DNA of 64,000 nt from Piezodorus guildinii (taxonomy: Eukaryota; Arthropoda; Insecta; Hemiptera; Pentatomidae): positions 136,786,951-136,850,950 of the forward strand of contig CM041292.1 of NCBI GenBank assembly GCA_023052935.1, given 5' to 3'. Shown piece by piece: positions 45,190 to 58,126 of the stretch (the stretch's first letter is position 1; the number at the start of each line of letters is the position of its first letter). The notes under the pieces were generated by a model, which did not search any database, was not told where the DNA came from, and was given only the letters and a program-made list of their open reading frames with translations. A program made the position numbers and the translations under genes.

Positions 45190-46159
45190 CCCTTAGCAAG
45201 CGATTTTCAATTCAACAGTATTTTCAAAAACTGTGGCTCCCATAACCCGACGCTGGATCACAATAAAGTTGATTTAGGTATTTTTACTTTGACTTAGCTG
45301 TACATGAGATATATCCTTAAAATTTAGGAATTCCAATTTTCAACGAAAATACACGTTTTAAGGTCCCTTGAGTCCAAATAAGCAAGTCTCGCAAAAAGGT
45401 CTGTGTATGTTTGTATGTCTGTGTCGGTGTGTGGCAAGTCTAGCATGGAAATTTAAAGTCGAATAAAGCTGAAATTTCATATCTATAACAACCTGAGACG
45501 TTACAGCCTCTTTTTCATCAAAATTCGGCGAACCATTAAAGCCACTTTATACTATACTTTTTGCACCTTTTCTCAAAAACGGCTCAAACGATTATCATTA
45601 AACTTGCGATTACGATGTAAAATTCAATAGACTTTAATATCATGAGGGTTTCATTCTAATTGAAATAGTCTGGCAGGGCTTAAATGGCAAATTTTGGTAT
45701 TTTCTTCTTCTAAAGTACATTTAATTTAATAGATTAAAAAAAATTACATGTTCTTGTTAACATTGATAAAAAACGGGTAAATAGATAACTCGAACGAATT
45801 CATTATTTAGCAAAAAACAATAGGGCAAACAAATATTTTAATGCAATTTTGTCAAATTGAACATAAAAACATTAATACAAATGTATAATATACCGTTGAA
45901 AAGAAAAAGATTTTAGAATAAAGATTGTCTTATACACAAAATTTTAAAAGTTAATGGAGAGTGATGAAAAGCTGATATAAATAACTGATTTTTTAAGATA
46001 AAAATTTAATAGATTATTTAATAAAACACATGATTCCACTGAACAAAATTTAATGACTTCTTTAACTTTTACTTAAATATATACTTCATCTCTAACTTTA
46101 TTTGAAAAATCTTAAATTTATTTTAGCAACGCAGGTATGGGTTGCGCGCATCAGATTTT
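45190..46159 (-). repeat. Family X copy 7, near full length
   Basis: The reference copy for family size (about 970 bp). Minus strand: start TCTGATGCGCGCAACCC at 46159, end GGGAGCCACAGTTTTTGAAA...TTGCTA at about 45200. All internal landmarks are present, including GCTAGACTTGCC and ACACGTTTTAAGGTCCC in plus orientation. No ORF. Confidence 0.8.
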
Positions 46160-46345
46160 CTATTTATAACATGTAGTAGTTATATATTTTTATTGAAGTC
46201 CTTGTATATTTTCGTTGCTCTTGAACACATATATTTTAAATAAAATTATTTACAAGATACAAGAGTTAAAGATTAAGAAAAATAAAAGAGATGCTGGAAT
46301 TTAATGAAATTATAACAAGTATTGAATTGAAATTTAGAAGTTTAA

Positions 46346-46650
46346 AGCCAGTGGCGTGGCTGAGAGAGAGGCGCTGGGATCTCTTGGACTCCGCTTTTCT
46401 CTCTACAAGTGGAGGAAAAGACCCAGTCTGGGGTTCCTTTAGCAAATTGTAAATATTGAATATAGTTATGATTTGTTATGATGTTAATGTATTTCTTACT
46501 TCTTTATTACATTTATTTGTATTTATCTCATAGGTTGTTGTTTCTTTTGTATATATATATATATATATTATGAGTGTGGTCTCATATCACTATTACTAAG
46601 TTCATTTAGAAACAAATTGTAATAATATATCTCAATAAATATTTAAAAAA
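46346..46650 (+). mobile_element. tRNA-headed SINE (family S4), copy 2
   Basis: The head CAGTGGCGTGGCTGAGAGAG, then GAGGCGCTGGGATCTC, matches the SINE in family X copy 4. A (AT)n lies at 46550-46568. The tail AACAAATTGTAATAATATAT, then CTCAATAAA and A-rich sequence, is shared with the 63-bp insertion at 17582-17644. AAGTTTAA at 46338-46345 and 46659-46666 may be a short target-site duplication. Confidence 0.6.
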
Positions 46651-46659
46651 AAGAAAGAA

Positions 46660-48725
46660 AGTTTAATCATAAATTATCTGATATCTCAAGATGTATTTTT
46701 TTACTAAGATGAAATTTGTTATTTATAAACATAATGATGATATTAAATGAATAAAATTTGACAGTTAAACTAATTAAAGGACAATGACGGAACACTCCAT
46801 CAAGGCTAGCATAATATAAAGCCTGCTTTAGAAGGCTCTGTTCCAGGTCACCAATAATCCAATCTAACCTCTTAGTCAAGCCTTGTCATTTTACCGCAAC
46901 GTCGGGTGAATTTAAAATTATCTCACCCATTACATTACCGCTCTAAAACTCTCTGGTAAATAATCCTCTTAGCGTCAACTGTACCTTCCAAAAAGGACGA
47001 CCAAAACATTTTCATTATGATTCGGTCAAACCAATTCTAAATAAGTACTTTTCCCTTATATGTGCCCTTCTCCTTGAACTCTCCACTAGGATCCACCATT
47101 TTTGTCCAGCAGTCCAGCAGTGTCAACTCCAAAAAAATACTCCATCAATGAAATACATAGAAAATTTATATTAAAAAAACATAAAGAAAAAAACAACTGA
47201 TTATATTTTATTATTAATTTTAGTAATGTTTTGATATTAATTGGATTTATTTAAAAATTAAATTTCCTGATAATTTGTAATGACAAAAAATCTGGTGCGA
47301 GCAACACAGCTTTCACTTACTTTCGTTCTATACATATTTTTCAGTATGTTAAAAAAATTATATAGTTTCAGGATACATTTTTTTTTTACATTGATTAATA
47401 TAATAATAGAACTTATATCTATTACAATCATATGAGCTAATTCTCTAGTCGTAAATTTGCATAGTAGGTCGTTGAAGCTGTCTGCGATGAATATAGTTGT
47501 ACGAGGGCGAAGTATCTTCTCTTAAGCTCTTTCTAGCACACCTCCATCAGTAATGTGGTCTGTAGATGAGGAGGGCTGGACAGTTGACTTCATGGTCTAA
47601 GTTGGGCTGTATGTAAACATAAATAAAATGAGACCGATGGATGAGAAATGTGACTCTCCAATTATTATTTAATAAAAATAAAGCAAGAAAAAGGGTTAAA
47701 AATCTGCATATGTCAAAATCCGAAAAATATAAATGTAATATCAATTTGGGTAATTAATTTTACGCAAAATTCTATGTATAGTTTATTATTGCACTAACAA
47801 TGTTTCTCAAAATAATTATTAAATTTTTTATATATTAATTTGAAACATAATTGAATGTTAAGTGTTTCCGCTGTTCTAGAAGGGGTTCTCCTGACTCAAT
47901 ATAAATACTATTGACTAGAGAATTTCGGAATTCTCCAGCTCAAATCCGAAGTGCCGCACAGAGTTCAGTATTCTTAGTACTATTTTTATTTTGGAATCTA
48001 AAATGAAATAATTTAATATCTAAATTTATAATGTTTATAAAATGATCTATTAAAATCAGATTATAAAACATAATTAACATCATTACTTATAGTAACCAGT
48101 AAAAATTATCTATTGATCGCTTATGAATTTTTAAATATTAATAAAAATAAAGTTCTTATAATAGAGATGGTAATTTATGTAATAATAATAGTAAAAGTTA
48201 TTAATACAAATTTAAAAAAAAAGTTTTAAATTATCATACAGTAGCAAGGGAATTTTATTCTAATTTTCCCTCTAGAGAAGAGAGTCCTGCATATATTGTG
48301 CGAAAGAAATCCTAATTCAGTTTGCTGCTGGATTTAAAAAATCCTCCTATGCAAATTGGCTTGGTATTTTTGCCCCGGAGGTGAGTTTTAATACAACAAA
48401 GGATTTAATTTGTTCAATTAGGCCCTTGGGATACCTGGGCAAAGCCTACGCCCTCCTCTTATTTAATATTTCTTAGTTAATAGGTGGTGTAATGGCGAGA
48501 GCTGAGCAGTTAGTGCAAGTTATGGTGACAATCCAGAAGCTCGTAAAGGTTTAGTGGCGATCTATCGTCAATACCCAAGCCAGCAGTTATAGTCCAATAG
48601 CTCCCTGGATCAACTGCGTCTACATAGTCTATCAGTTTGAAGGAGGGCTGTATAAATATGCTATATTTTTCGTCTTTATTTCATTTATTCAACGGTTGTG
48701 TGCTTAGAATCTACATTAAATAAAA
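46660..48725. other. No gene recognised; short family X start at 47287
   Basis: At 47287 the family X start TCTGGTGCGAGCAACACAGC plus CTTTCACTTACTTTCGTTCT is present, then similarity stops within about 50 bp. Moderate-GC blocks at 46780-47110 and 48270-48650 have no recognisable protein. Confidence 0.4.
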
Positions 48726-50450
48726 GAGACTGAATGAAAAATTATGAAACTAATAAACATTACCTCTCTATACGATTAGTTTAAGTGAAATAAATTTGGT
48801 CTTCGAGCCTAAACTGGTTCCGGAGTTATAAAATTCTCTTAACAGTGATAAAACGTTTTCTTTTAAGAACGTTAACTCCGGTAATATTGCATATTTAAGA
48901 ACCAAACAAAAACTAAAAAGATGATGAGAGTATTTTATATGATTCTGGTCATTACAATACATTACCTAAGTAGCCAATAAAATGGTTTAAAAAAATCACG
49001 AACAATTACATCAACTGCAACCTTTGGCGCACTATGACAAGGGATGTTAGAAATGATTTTCATGGTTAATTATTATTCCTTATATAGCCTTATCATCGCA
49101 CAACTTGTTTTAGAATTTCTTATGGTGTAAGCTTTATCCTTTTTTCAATATAAATTTTCAAAGAATTATTATTTTCTAGCTCAGTAATATTTATACTAAA
49201 ATATCTCAAAAATGACTGAATGAAAAATGATGAAACTCGTATAATAAGTACGATAGAGTGACCCTCATCTCATCAACCGACTATAAGGCAAATCAAATTA
49301 ATAACACTAGTTGAGTCACAGTCACAAACAAATATTTTATCGTACTTATTATATAGAGTTATAATCTGTATGAGTTTCATCATATTTTTTTCAGTCCTTT
49401 TTGAGATATTTTAGTATAAATATTATTGATCTGGAAAATAATCCTTCTTTGAAAATTTATATTGAAAAAAAGGATAAAGCTTAAACAATAAAAAATTCTA
49501 AAAAAAGTAGTGCGATGATACGGCTATATAAGGAATAATAATTAATCATGAAAATCATTTCTAAGATCCCTTGTCATAGCGCGCCAAAGGTTGCAGTTGA
49601 TGTAATTTTTCGTGATTTTTTTAAACCATTTTCTTGGCTACTTAGGTAATGTATTGTAATCATATAAAATACTCTCATCATCATTTTAGTTTTTGTTCGG
49701 TTCTTAAATATGCAATATTACCAGAGTTAACATTCTTAAAAGAAAACGTTATTTTAACAGTTAAGAGACTTATATTACTCCGGAACCAGCTCAATCTCAA
49801 AGACTAAATATGTATCACTTAAACACATCGTATAGATAACTAATCTTTATTAGTTTCATAATCTTTTATTCAGTCCCTTTTGAGATATTTACTTGTAAAC
49901 ATCCCAAAAAAATGAATTATTCCCAATTTTGCGTACTCAAAGAACTACGTTTTCAAGATCGAAATTTTTACAGAAAGTAGGACTATGACTGAGCTATAAA
50001 AGTAAAAGCAATTGAAAGTGAGTCTCGTTGCCTTTATATACTTTTATCTCTTAAAAATCTCGTTTTTTTAATCATTTTCGAAAAAATTTTAAACAACTGT
50101 CTTCACTATTTAGGTAATGAGTTGTGGAGACAAAAATACAAAGCATATCCTCATCTTATTGTTAAACTTTGTTTTGATAAGATATCTAAAAAAAATTTTA
50201 TATATTTATTTATTGGAATTTACAACTGTATAACAAGTAATACAACAAGTGAATTTGAATGAAACAGTAAATTTTAATGAAACTCTAAAAAAATACAGGA
50301 ATTAGAAAGATTTTCTCATCACATGTTTTTGACCGCGGAGCTGACTTAAAACGGTTGCGATACTAAAAGTGTTGGTCTGAATTTTTTTTTTATTTATGGT
50401 TTTATATTTTCGAAACGATAGAAAATAACTGTCGGTTATATTATTAATAA
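48726..50450. mobile_element. Palindromic relative of the long-TIR transposon
   Basis: Arms of roughly 500 bp (48726-49250 and about 49335-49890) are reverse complements: GAACCAAACAAAAACTAAAA with GATGATGAGAGTATTTTATA on the left returns as TATAAAATACTCTCATCATC on the right, and AACCTTTGGCGC as GCGCCAAAGGTT. The arms carry the GGTTCCGGAG block found subterminally in the transposon at 40.8-43.8 kb. After the right arm, 49900-50450 matches the long TIR itself (TCAAGATCGAAATTTTTACA, GAGCTGACTTAAAACGGTTG). A matching left TIR is absent. A LINE tip interrupts it at 50195-50283. Confidence 0.75.
50185..50293 (-). mobile_element. Minimal Jockey-like LINE 3' tip (family J3?) with target-site duplication
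   Basis: The insert 50195-50283 reads, on the minus strand, into ACTTGTTGTATTACTTGTTA, then TACAGTTGTAAATTCCAATA and an AT-rich tail, like the 3' ends at 11695 and 63970. The flanks TCTAAAAAAA (50185-50194 and 50284-50293) look like a 10-bp target-site duplication. Comparison with the uninterrupted TIR at 43630 shows an exact insertion there. Confidence 0.6.
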
Positions 50451-53194
50451 TGTCATAATAAATTTCCAGCCCCACAAAAGGAGATGCTAAACTCCATTAA
50501 AGTCATAGAGATGTCTGAAGACTTTTAATTGTTTATTACATTAAGAATTTAAATTGTTTATTAAAATGTTGTTACTTAAAAAAAGTCTTATTTTTTCTTA
50601 AAATTAAATCGTACTGCATAACAGTGCTGCAGTACACATTTCTATACGCAATAGTGCCAACAGACAACAACAACGGATTGATTTATTTGAAATGTTTATG
50701 ATATTGATACTAGAATAGCCCCTATTTAAAGTAAATATCCACTAAAAATAAAATAAAATGATTAAATAGAGGTATAGGGAAAGAAACGTTAAAAATCACA
50801 AGTTTGTAAATTTAGAAGGTTACAGGGTATTTTAATATAACTCTTTTTGTTGTTAGTTCTGGTACATTCCATTATATAACCCGGCCGTTTCATAAGATGT
50901 ATCTAAACTAACATAAAAAACTACTGTGTAAAAATATAACGTATTGTTTTGTACAAAATACGCATTAACTTCAAAATAGTAATTTTTCATGTTTTTATTT
51001 CATGCACTTTAATTAAGAACTTTGGTTTTCTTTTATTTATGCGTGTTATTTATTATATAATAAAATAATGTTGAGAAGTACTTGAGTGTTCATTATCATC
51101 ATCCCAAACATATTCTACACAACTATTTACTCCGTCACTTATTAATAACACCATGAAGTTCACGAATCGTTTCAAATGAGTGGATAGCCTACGGTTTTTT
51201 CTAGCAATGAACTGTTTGAATTTGTATGATCACGTAATGAAAATAGGCACCAAGGAGACTGGATTTAAGATATTTATCAAACTGGTGCAATACAAAGGGG
51301 ACATGGTCCATGACATATTTCAGGGCAATAATTCAAGAGCTAGAAGGCCTGCTTGACTGTAGTCATGAATAGATCATGTCTGTCTCTGCCATCTCGCCCA
51401 AGCAGCTTCCTCCTACTAAATAACAAACTGGATCGCATTAAACCCTAATAACTTTTTCATCAAACAATCACTACTCTCACTTGAGCTGTTACTTACTTCA
51501 TGATGAACGTCTCAAAGGTGATATAATTAATTAATTATATGCCATGCTAATCTAAAAACAACTTGGTTACTTAAAAATTTCGAAAATTTAAAACTAAAAT
51601 AAAGATATATAATATAAACTTGATATGCATGGAATGAATATTTGTTTAAATAAACCAATAACTAATGATCATTATAAACAACGTAATGGCTGATAAACCA
51701 TATACAAGAAATTTTTTTTTCTTTTTTAATGATTATCAATTTTTTTTTAATAATGAATCTCTTTAACCGGCCAAAAAAATTACAACCAACAAAAAATTGA
51801 GGGCTTACGTTTCAAGATTCGTTGAACCCAAATAAAAAAAAAATCCGTTTGTCCGTTGTCCGCGGTTTTCCTCCTAAACTACTGGACCATTTTATTTTAA
51901 ATATAGGCAAAAATACTAGATCATCCGAAGATGATAATATGTGCAGCTTAGTTTTAAAACGGAGGCCGATTAAAAACTATTATATTTGATAATTCAGTTA
52001 TTTTTGAAGATAGAGAAAAAAAATCTATAGAGTAAGTTCTGAAATCAGGAAATTTTATTTGAATGAAAATCTATAGAAAATAAAATCAAGAAGTAAAGAA
52101 ATTTGGTATTAATGCTTTTCGTTTAATATTTTAATGATAAACCTTTTTTTTATCGAGGAAAATAAAACTTACAACCGCTAAAAATTTGAGAACAATTCAA
52201 ATTACGCAGAACCCGAACAACAAATAAAATAAGTCTATTTTTCTGAAGTACAAATAAATAAATTAATTAATTAAAAAAATAATAAGTGGTGATAGGTCTT
52301 ATTCCTTTTAATCATTTATTTATTTTTACATTTGTTAGTCACCTATAAACAGCTATTTGAACAAGTATATCCTAATATAGTTATTTGAAAATAATGAATC
52401 ATTTTGTAATAGTTTTTAAATACAGTTTAATCTAGTTGGCATTTTATTTCGTTCACTTTTTTAGATACTATGTGTTTCTAATTAACGAGTTCCTCTTCGT
52501 AACGTAATTGGATTTTGTTACCTGATATAATATTTAATTTAATTGTTTTATTTAATAAGTGCCTTAAAATTAATAATGAGATAAATTTTTTTTCTACATC
52601 GAATTCGTTATATTTTCATGTTTCTCACATTATAAAACGAATATCAATTAATTATTACAATAGATATTTCGATTGTATTTAATAAATATAGTGTGATTGA
52701 GAAGACCCAGGCCCTCTCAGAACTCTAGGGCCAGTTATTTATTTAGTTAGACAGTTTTAATGGTTGACGGAGGGAACACACTCTTTTTGAAATCCTAATT
52801 GGTATCTTAATAATAAACACCTCTATTAATAATAATGTTATATCTCGTCCATCTCTTGTGAGTAAATCTTTTATTTGGTTACACGTTTATCTATTAACCG
52901 TTACCCAAATACTAGAACAACAATAATATTTTGCTTACAATTTATGTTCACTTATATAGGTGAGGTTAGGTTATTTTATTTTCTTGAGGGATCAACAGCA
53001 AGGCCATTAAGCCATTTTATTATTTTACTTCTTACATAATTTTGCTTTTTTAATAATGTTTTAATACCAAGGGACTTTAATGTATTATTTTGCTATGTTA
53101 TTCTAATTCTACATTTTTTCTTCTATTATATTTCACATGTTATTTGTTTACTTAACTTACTGAATTTATACATTATGAATTCTTACTAACTAGC
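50451..53194. other. Long AT-rich stretch, nothing recognised
   Basis: No conserved ORF, SINE head or shared repeat seen over 2.7 kb. A phrase near 51842 (CCGTTTGTCCGTTGTCCGCG) and one near 52700 (moderate GC) are unidentified. Confidence 0.4.
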
Positions 53195-53815
53195 ACTTAT
53201 TTTAAGAAAAAGACGTGTAAAACTGAAATTTCATATTTAAAAAAACCAGAAGCCCGAGATGTTTCACTAAAATCCGCTGAAGTGCTACTTTATACTATGG
53301 ATTTTGCACCTTTTTATGATTTTCTCAAAAACGGCTTTAGCGATTTTGATTAAACTCGATATATTGATGTAAAATTTAATGGGATTGAATATCATGTACG
53401 TTTCATTCTAATTCAAACAGTCTGAGAGGGCAATCAGCATTGCTAAAAAACCGCTAAATATAGAAGTTGAACGAAATTGATAAATATCTAAAAGAGAAAA
53501 CAGTAAACATATTTATTAATGCAATTTTTATGTTTATGTGAATAAGAAAAGTAATATACATGCATAATATACCGTTCTAAATTTAAAGATTTCAGAAAAA
53601 ATATTATCTTATACACAAGCTTGAGTGATGAAAAACCGAAATACTAAATGATTGTTTTAGATAATAATATAATCGATTTTTTAGTAAAACACATGTTTCT
53701 ATAGAAATTAATTAATTATTTATTAGTTTCCCTTATTTTTATATCTAACTGAATTTGATAATTCTTTAAGAGGTTTGAACAACGGTGATAAGTGAAAGTC
53801 GTGTGTTGCCCGCAC
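53195..53815 (-). repeat. Family X copy 8, right end missing
   Basis: On the minus strand it starts TCTGGTGCGGGCAACACACG (53815 downward) and continues through the family to the TCTAATTGAAATAG-type block and the GTAACATCTCGGG-type block (decayed), stopping near 53195. Confidence 0.75.
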
Positions 53816-53821
53816 CAGAAT

Positions 53822-54140
53822 TGTTATGTATAGTAATCTCCTTATTTTATTATTTATTGAAATTGTGTTTCTTTTAAAAGTTCTAAGACGCTGTCAATTG
53901 ATTCTTTTGAATCTTTTAGAGCAACTTCTTTACTACGTGGTGTTTTCTAATATACAAATGCTTGTTGGTGTACTGTGCAATCCTCAATTATATGTAGTAT
54001 TGTTAGAGGTAGTTCACATACTTCGCATTTTGGTTGATCTTATTTTTAATTAAGTATTTATGTGTTAAGTTGGTATGACCGATTCTTATTCTCGTCAAAA
54101 CCACTTATTTCCTTTGGTTTCCTCTGACGGAACTTATCCA
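53822..54140 (-). mobile_element. I-type LINE ORF2 tail, minus strand
   Basis: On the minus strand near 54095 one frame reads LTRIRIGHTNLTHKYLI, matching VTRLRIGHSRLTHGYLM of the intact LINE. After a one-base shift it reads PKCEVCELPLTILHIIEDCT, matching TKCERCSTPLTMQHILEDC. A final VLELLKETQF-type end mirrors the last residues of ORF2. The sequence is divergent from the intact copy, so a different subfamily. It abuts the start of family X copy 8. Confidence 0.75.
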
Positions 54141-54189
54141 CTTTTTTGCTGTACTTAATATTCAATTTTGTTTCATAGATTTATCATTT

Positions 54190-54720
54190 TAAATTTGGCA
54201 CTCGGCAGCTCAAGCTACAAGAAGCTTTACCATGGTATTCGTGAAAGGTTGTAGGAACGAACGTACCATTCGTCGAAGGTTTAAAAAATGTTTGGCTAAG
54301 GAACACTTCGATTAGCGATTTACGACGATAAATTAAGTCTTAAAATATCACATCCAATTCATAATGAGGTGATATTAAATTCACATAATTCATCAAAAAT
54401 TTCAAAAAATAATCTGCTTCTGTTAATATGAAGGGATCCCTTGCACGACAACCCCGTACCTCATGTTTTATGACAGAATTTCAAGAAACTAAATAAGTTG
54501 TGTTACAAAGTCCTTGGAGACCCACTTTATTCACCAGGATTATCTCCAAGTGTCCATTTGTTCATAAATTTAAACTATTTTTATCTATAAAATTATAGAT
54601 AAAAAAACGATTTTTGGAAATTATTCACTGGTCAAAAACTTTTCATTTCACTAACAAGCTTCTGATTATTTGGGGATTGTTGAAACTCTAATAATAAATG
54701 AGAGTAGGTATTTGAAATAA
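54190..54720 (+). pseudogene. mariner-type transposase remnant
   Basis: The first part reads AAQATRSFTMVF and then GCRNERTIRRRFKKCLAKEH. This fits the second helix-turn-helix of mariner transposases (pattern AAxxxR...V/I-xxR/TIRRWFxRF). The second part, about 54440-54620, reads HDNPVPHV and then, after shifts, CYKVLGDPLYSPGLSPSV, matching the HDNARPHV and HPPYSPDLAPSD signature around the second catalytic Asp. The first Asp and the linker are lost by internal deletion, and frames are broken. Mariner transposases cut and paste at TA sites; this copy is dead. Terminal repeats were not located. Confidence 0.7.
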
Positions 54721-55504
54721 AATTTCATAAATTTGTTTTACTAGAAACCATTCCTGTGAATAATTACATTCCATGTAAAACGATCCAGTGAATTATGGTA
54801 AAGTATCAGACATTTGAACAGCAAATTATACATCAGATTTGATGGAACATTTAACCTATGAAATTTATTCGCCCATTTACGTGGGGTCAAATAAACAAAA
54901 ATATAATGAAACAGTAGGACCGATAATTCAATGGATTACATAGTCAGAGGCGGACAGCTGAATTATTGGCGCAAATAATCCCAGTGTGGAGCAAACATTA
55001 ATTAACCTAATCTGACACGGTACTGCATTGTTCCGGTTGCCTCCATAATCTAGTGCCATAAAACAGAGGACATTTTTAACCCGCTTGAAAAAAATCCATA
55101 TCATTATTTTTAAATGTTATTAAAAACATGATTTGTAATAAATGCCAATTCAGTAATAAGATGATGATTGGGATCCAATCTAAGGATCCATGCGATAAAG
55201 TTGGAGTATAAACGTTACCGATTATCCGTTTCTCTGCCTTATCATTATAGACATCAGGGGCCATTGCTTGCCTCTATGCTCTAAGCCTAATACTGGAAGT
55301 GATTCTCTTGGAGGATAAAGGCACCAATAACTCACAAAGGTTTTCTATAGGATAGAGTCTTGATGGTCACTTGAGGGTATTAGTTCATCAGCTTAGAGTG
55401 TAGATTTTAATTTGTGCAAGAGATTTGTTAATATTAAGAGTTTATTGTTTATTTTCATAATTATATCGAACATTTAATAGAAATTATTACTGAGCGATAA
55501 TTTT
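54721..55504. other. No gene recognised
   Basis: The block 54880-55080 and part of 55200-55350 are of moderate GC and look non-repetitive. No coding signature. Confidence 0.4.
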
Positions 55505-55740
55505 AAATAATATATATTTTATTGTTTTTACAACTATATATACAAACACAATAAGTAAAATGGCTTAATTACAATAACAAGCATGAATAGACATGTGAAG
55601 AATCTACCCAGTGGTAGTAATTTAAAGTTTATTTTATAAGCAGGTCTCGAGGCCACCGTCTTTTCAGGCGCCTCGGAGAATTTTCGATAATCGATGTAGA
55701 TGAGAGGTTAACTTCTTCTTCCTTCTCGGAAATGGTTAAA
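55505..55740 (-). mobile_element. Jockey-like LINE tail (family J3), minus strand
   Basis: On the minus strand ENSPRRLKRRWPRDLLIK is nearly the same as NPPRRLKRKWPRDLLV at 63840. It is followed by the shared 3' UTR (CTACCACTGGGTAG, then TAGTTGTAAAAACAATAAAA). Confidence 0.8.
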
Positions 55741-58126
55741 AACAACATAAAACGACAATTGGTAGGAGGCAAGAACTGAGATTTAGGGGGGAACCGATCA
55801 AGCACGAGTACTTCCCAAGTCTACCGAACACCATCGGAGTGTATCAACAATTGCCTTTCCACTATGCTGAGTGTGACCACCCTTCGGCAACTATAATGGG
55901 ATTCCTTTGTAATGTAATTTGTCATCTAAATTCGATTGAAAAATTCGTCTTTCCTTTCCTCGCCTTTCCACTCCGCTAAGTGTGGTCGGTTCAGCGTATA
56001 GTAACTTTTTCGGAATTAGTCCTTTGTTGAGCCCAAGAACTTATCACGACAGAGTCTCCACAATAATATCAAACCAATTTATTTTTATAATTATACTCAC
56101 GGTATAATTATACACCGAGTATAATTATAATCACAGGGTACAAGTTTTCTTCTTAGTTTCCAAGTGTATTCATTTTTTTAAAGGACCAAATGTTTTACAC
56201 AGTACCTTTTTCTCGAACACTTCAAGGTGTTTTTCATCCGTTAAAGTAAGCGGGCCACGTTTCACCTCTTTATAGAACCATCAGGAGAACAAGAGTTTTG
56301 TAAATTATAATCTTTAAGTGATTGGTTGAATTTTATCAATAAATAAATATTATACTTAAGAGAGGCTCAAAGTTAAGCTTTAACAAGAGTCAGTAGCGCA
56401 GTGTTTTTATCCTTCTGCTTTCCTAATATTGTTTAGGAAAAAATAAATAGTGCCTGGCACCTAAAATTATTTTATTTATTTAATAAAGATATTAAAATAA
56501 AAATCGGATTAATACACTGTTCCTTATCGTGATTAAAAGTATAACAAAAAACCACAATAAAGTTTGTAAAACAAAAAAGTAATCGTGAATTTCTGTTAAA
56601 GCCAATATGGATGAATGTCTAGGCAAAAATTAACATAGGACTGGTCCACATATATTGTTTTTCTTTTATGCAAAGAAAAAAAATCTCTATATCTCAATAA
56701 AATGTAAAGAATTTGTGTGGCTGGCGTGGTTTTAACACCGGAATGTTGGCCGTTGTTTTTACTGTGCTACTGGGAATTCTCATAGTCCGCAAGAATTCAT
56801 TAAAATATTTTTTAAAAAGAAGAAGATACCAGGCCAAGAAAAGACTTTCTTTCTACTTCAGGTCCTGTTAATTTAAATTATCTTTAACAATTAAAACGTG
56901 GTGAAATTATATTTTTTACTTATCAATTTTTTTCTTTCAGATTTCGAAATACAGTTCCTCACAAAGTATTCATTTACAAAGTAAATTATTTCTGAAATGA
57001 GAATGATAAAACTGTTCATTTAAAAGGTGTTAAGCAACAGAAATCAGTACGATTCAAATATTTTCCTCAGTAAATGGACTGTTAAAAAAAAGAAAAAAAA
57101 AAATTAAAAAAAAGTAGTAGGTAGAGGAGAGATAAATGTTTGCCGAAAGGATTAACAATATTTGCTTGGGGTCTGTCTATTAGGCGGGCTTGCCTGTGTG
57201 TACTTCGCAAACAGTCGCTTTGCCGGACCTCTGTGTCCCACTCCGGTCAGTCCCATGTAACATCTTCTTATCTTGTATACATAACGGGGCTTTTGTCATA
57301 TCTTAACATCTTAAATTATATAATCAAGGTTTTAAGATAACAATTATATAATTGCTTTGAATTCGGAAAACGGATTACTGAGGTAAATCCGAGAAAGGCT
57401 AAAAAATTAAATGTTTAAATATTTAAACAGTTGTTTGTAGAACAGTGTAACATGGTATATTTTACTAGCTAGTGATGCCATAATGCTAGCCATCAATTAC
57501 ATGTGACAGAAAACATGATTCATAATCAAATTAAATATAAGAAAATAGATTAAAGAAATAGCTCTTAAATATGTCAAGTTAATTCAGGATGAGAAAAACG
57601 GGTAAAATCCAATGCAAACTAGTCCCAATAAATATTGCGTCGTTATAAAAGGCTACCAATTTATTTGATTAAAATAGCTACCCATTAAGATTAAAAACTG
57701 TTAAGTACTATATTACAGTTTTTACTGCTAGTCATATGATTTTAGCATAACGTCAAATTGTAATTCATGATAAATTTATTTCCAATTCAATCTAGGATAA
57801 TACGTATTCTTATACTTCTAAAAACCCACTTTTTTTTTTTTTAATAGATACTTTAGCGTAATGAGATATTTCACTCAGAAGCATTTGTTTTATATTTTTT
57901 TAAGATGAATATATTGCATATTACTTTATTTATGCTATTTGATTAAAATAATACACGAAGTGCCTATAATAGGTTTTATTAAAATATTATTGAGCGAAGG
58001 GTAAGCTTTGGAAATAAATGTTGTGGGTTTGTGGAAAGGTGGGGTGGGGTCACGTATAACCAATATAGTTAAGGTTCACTATTTGAATAATAAACAAGTT
58101 CAGAACCTAATCATTGAAGTGTATTT
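55741..58126. other. No confirmed gene; one small membrane-type frame
   Basis: Mostly AT-rich. At about 56745-56875 a plus-strand frame (ATG near 56743) encodes about 44 residues: a hydrophobic stretch MLAVVFTVLLGILIV followed by a very basic KRRRYQAKKR. It could be an exon of a membrane protein or chance. The frame at 57140-57340 shows nothing recognisable. Confidence 0.3.

Noticed and set aside
52970..52995. TTAGG-type telomeric repeats
   Set aside because: Only about two imperfect units (GAGGTTAGGTTA); too short to mean anything.
53826..54053. Plus-strand 75-codon hydrophobic frame
   Set aside because: It is the antisense of a LINE C-terminal finger readable on the minus strand.
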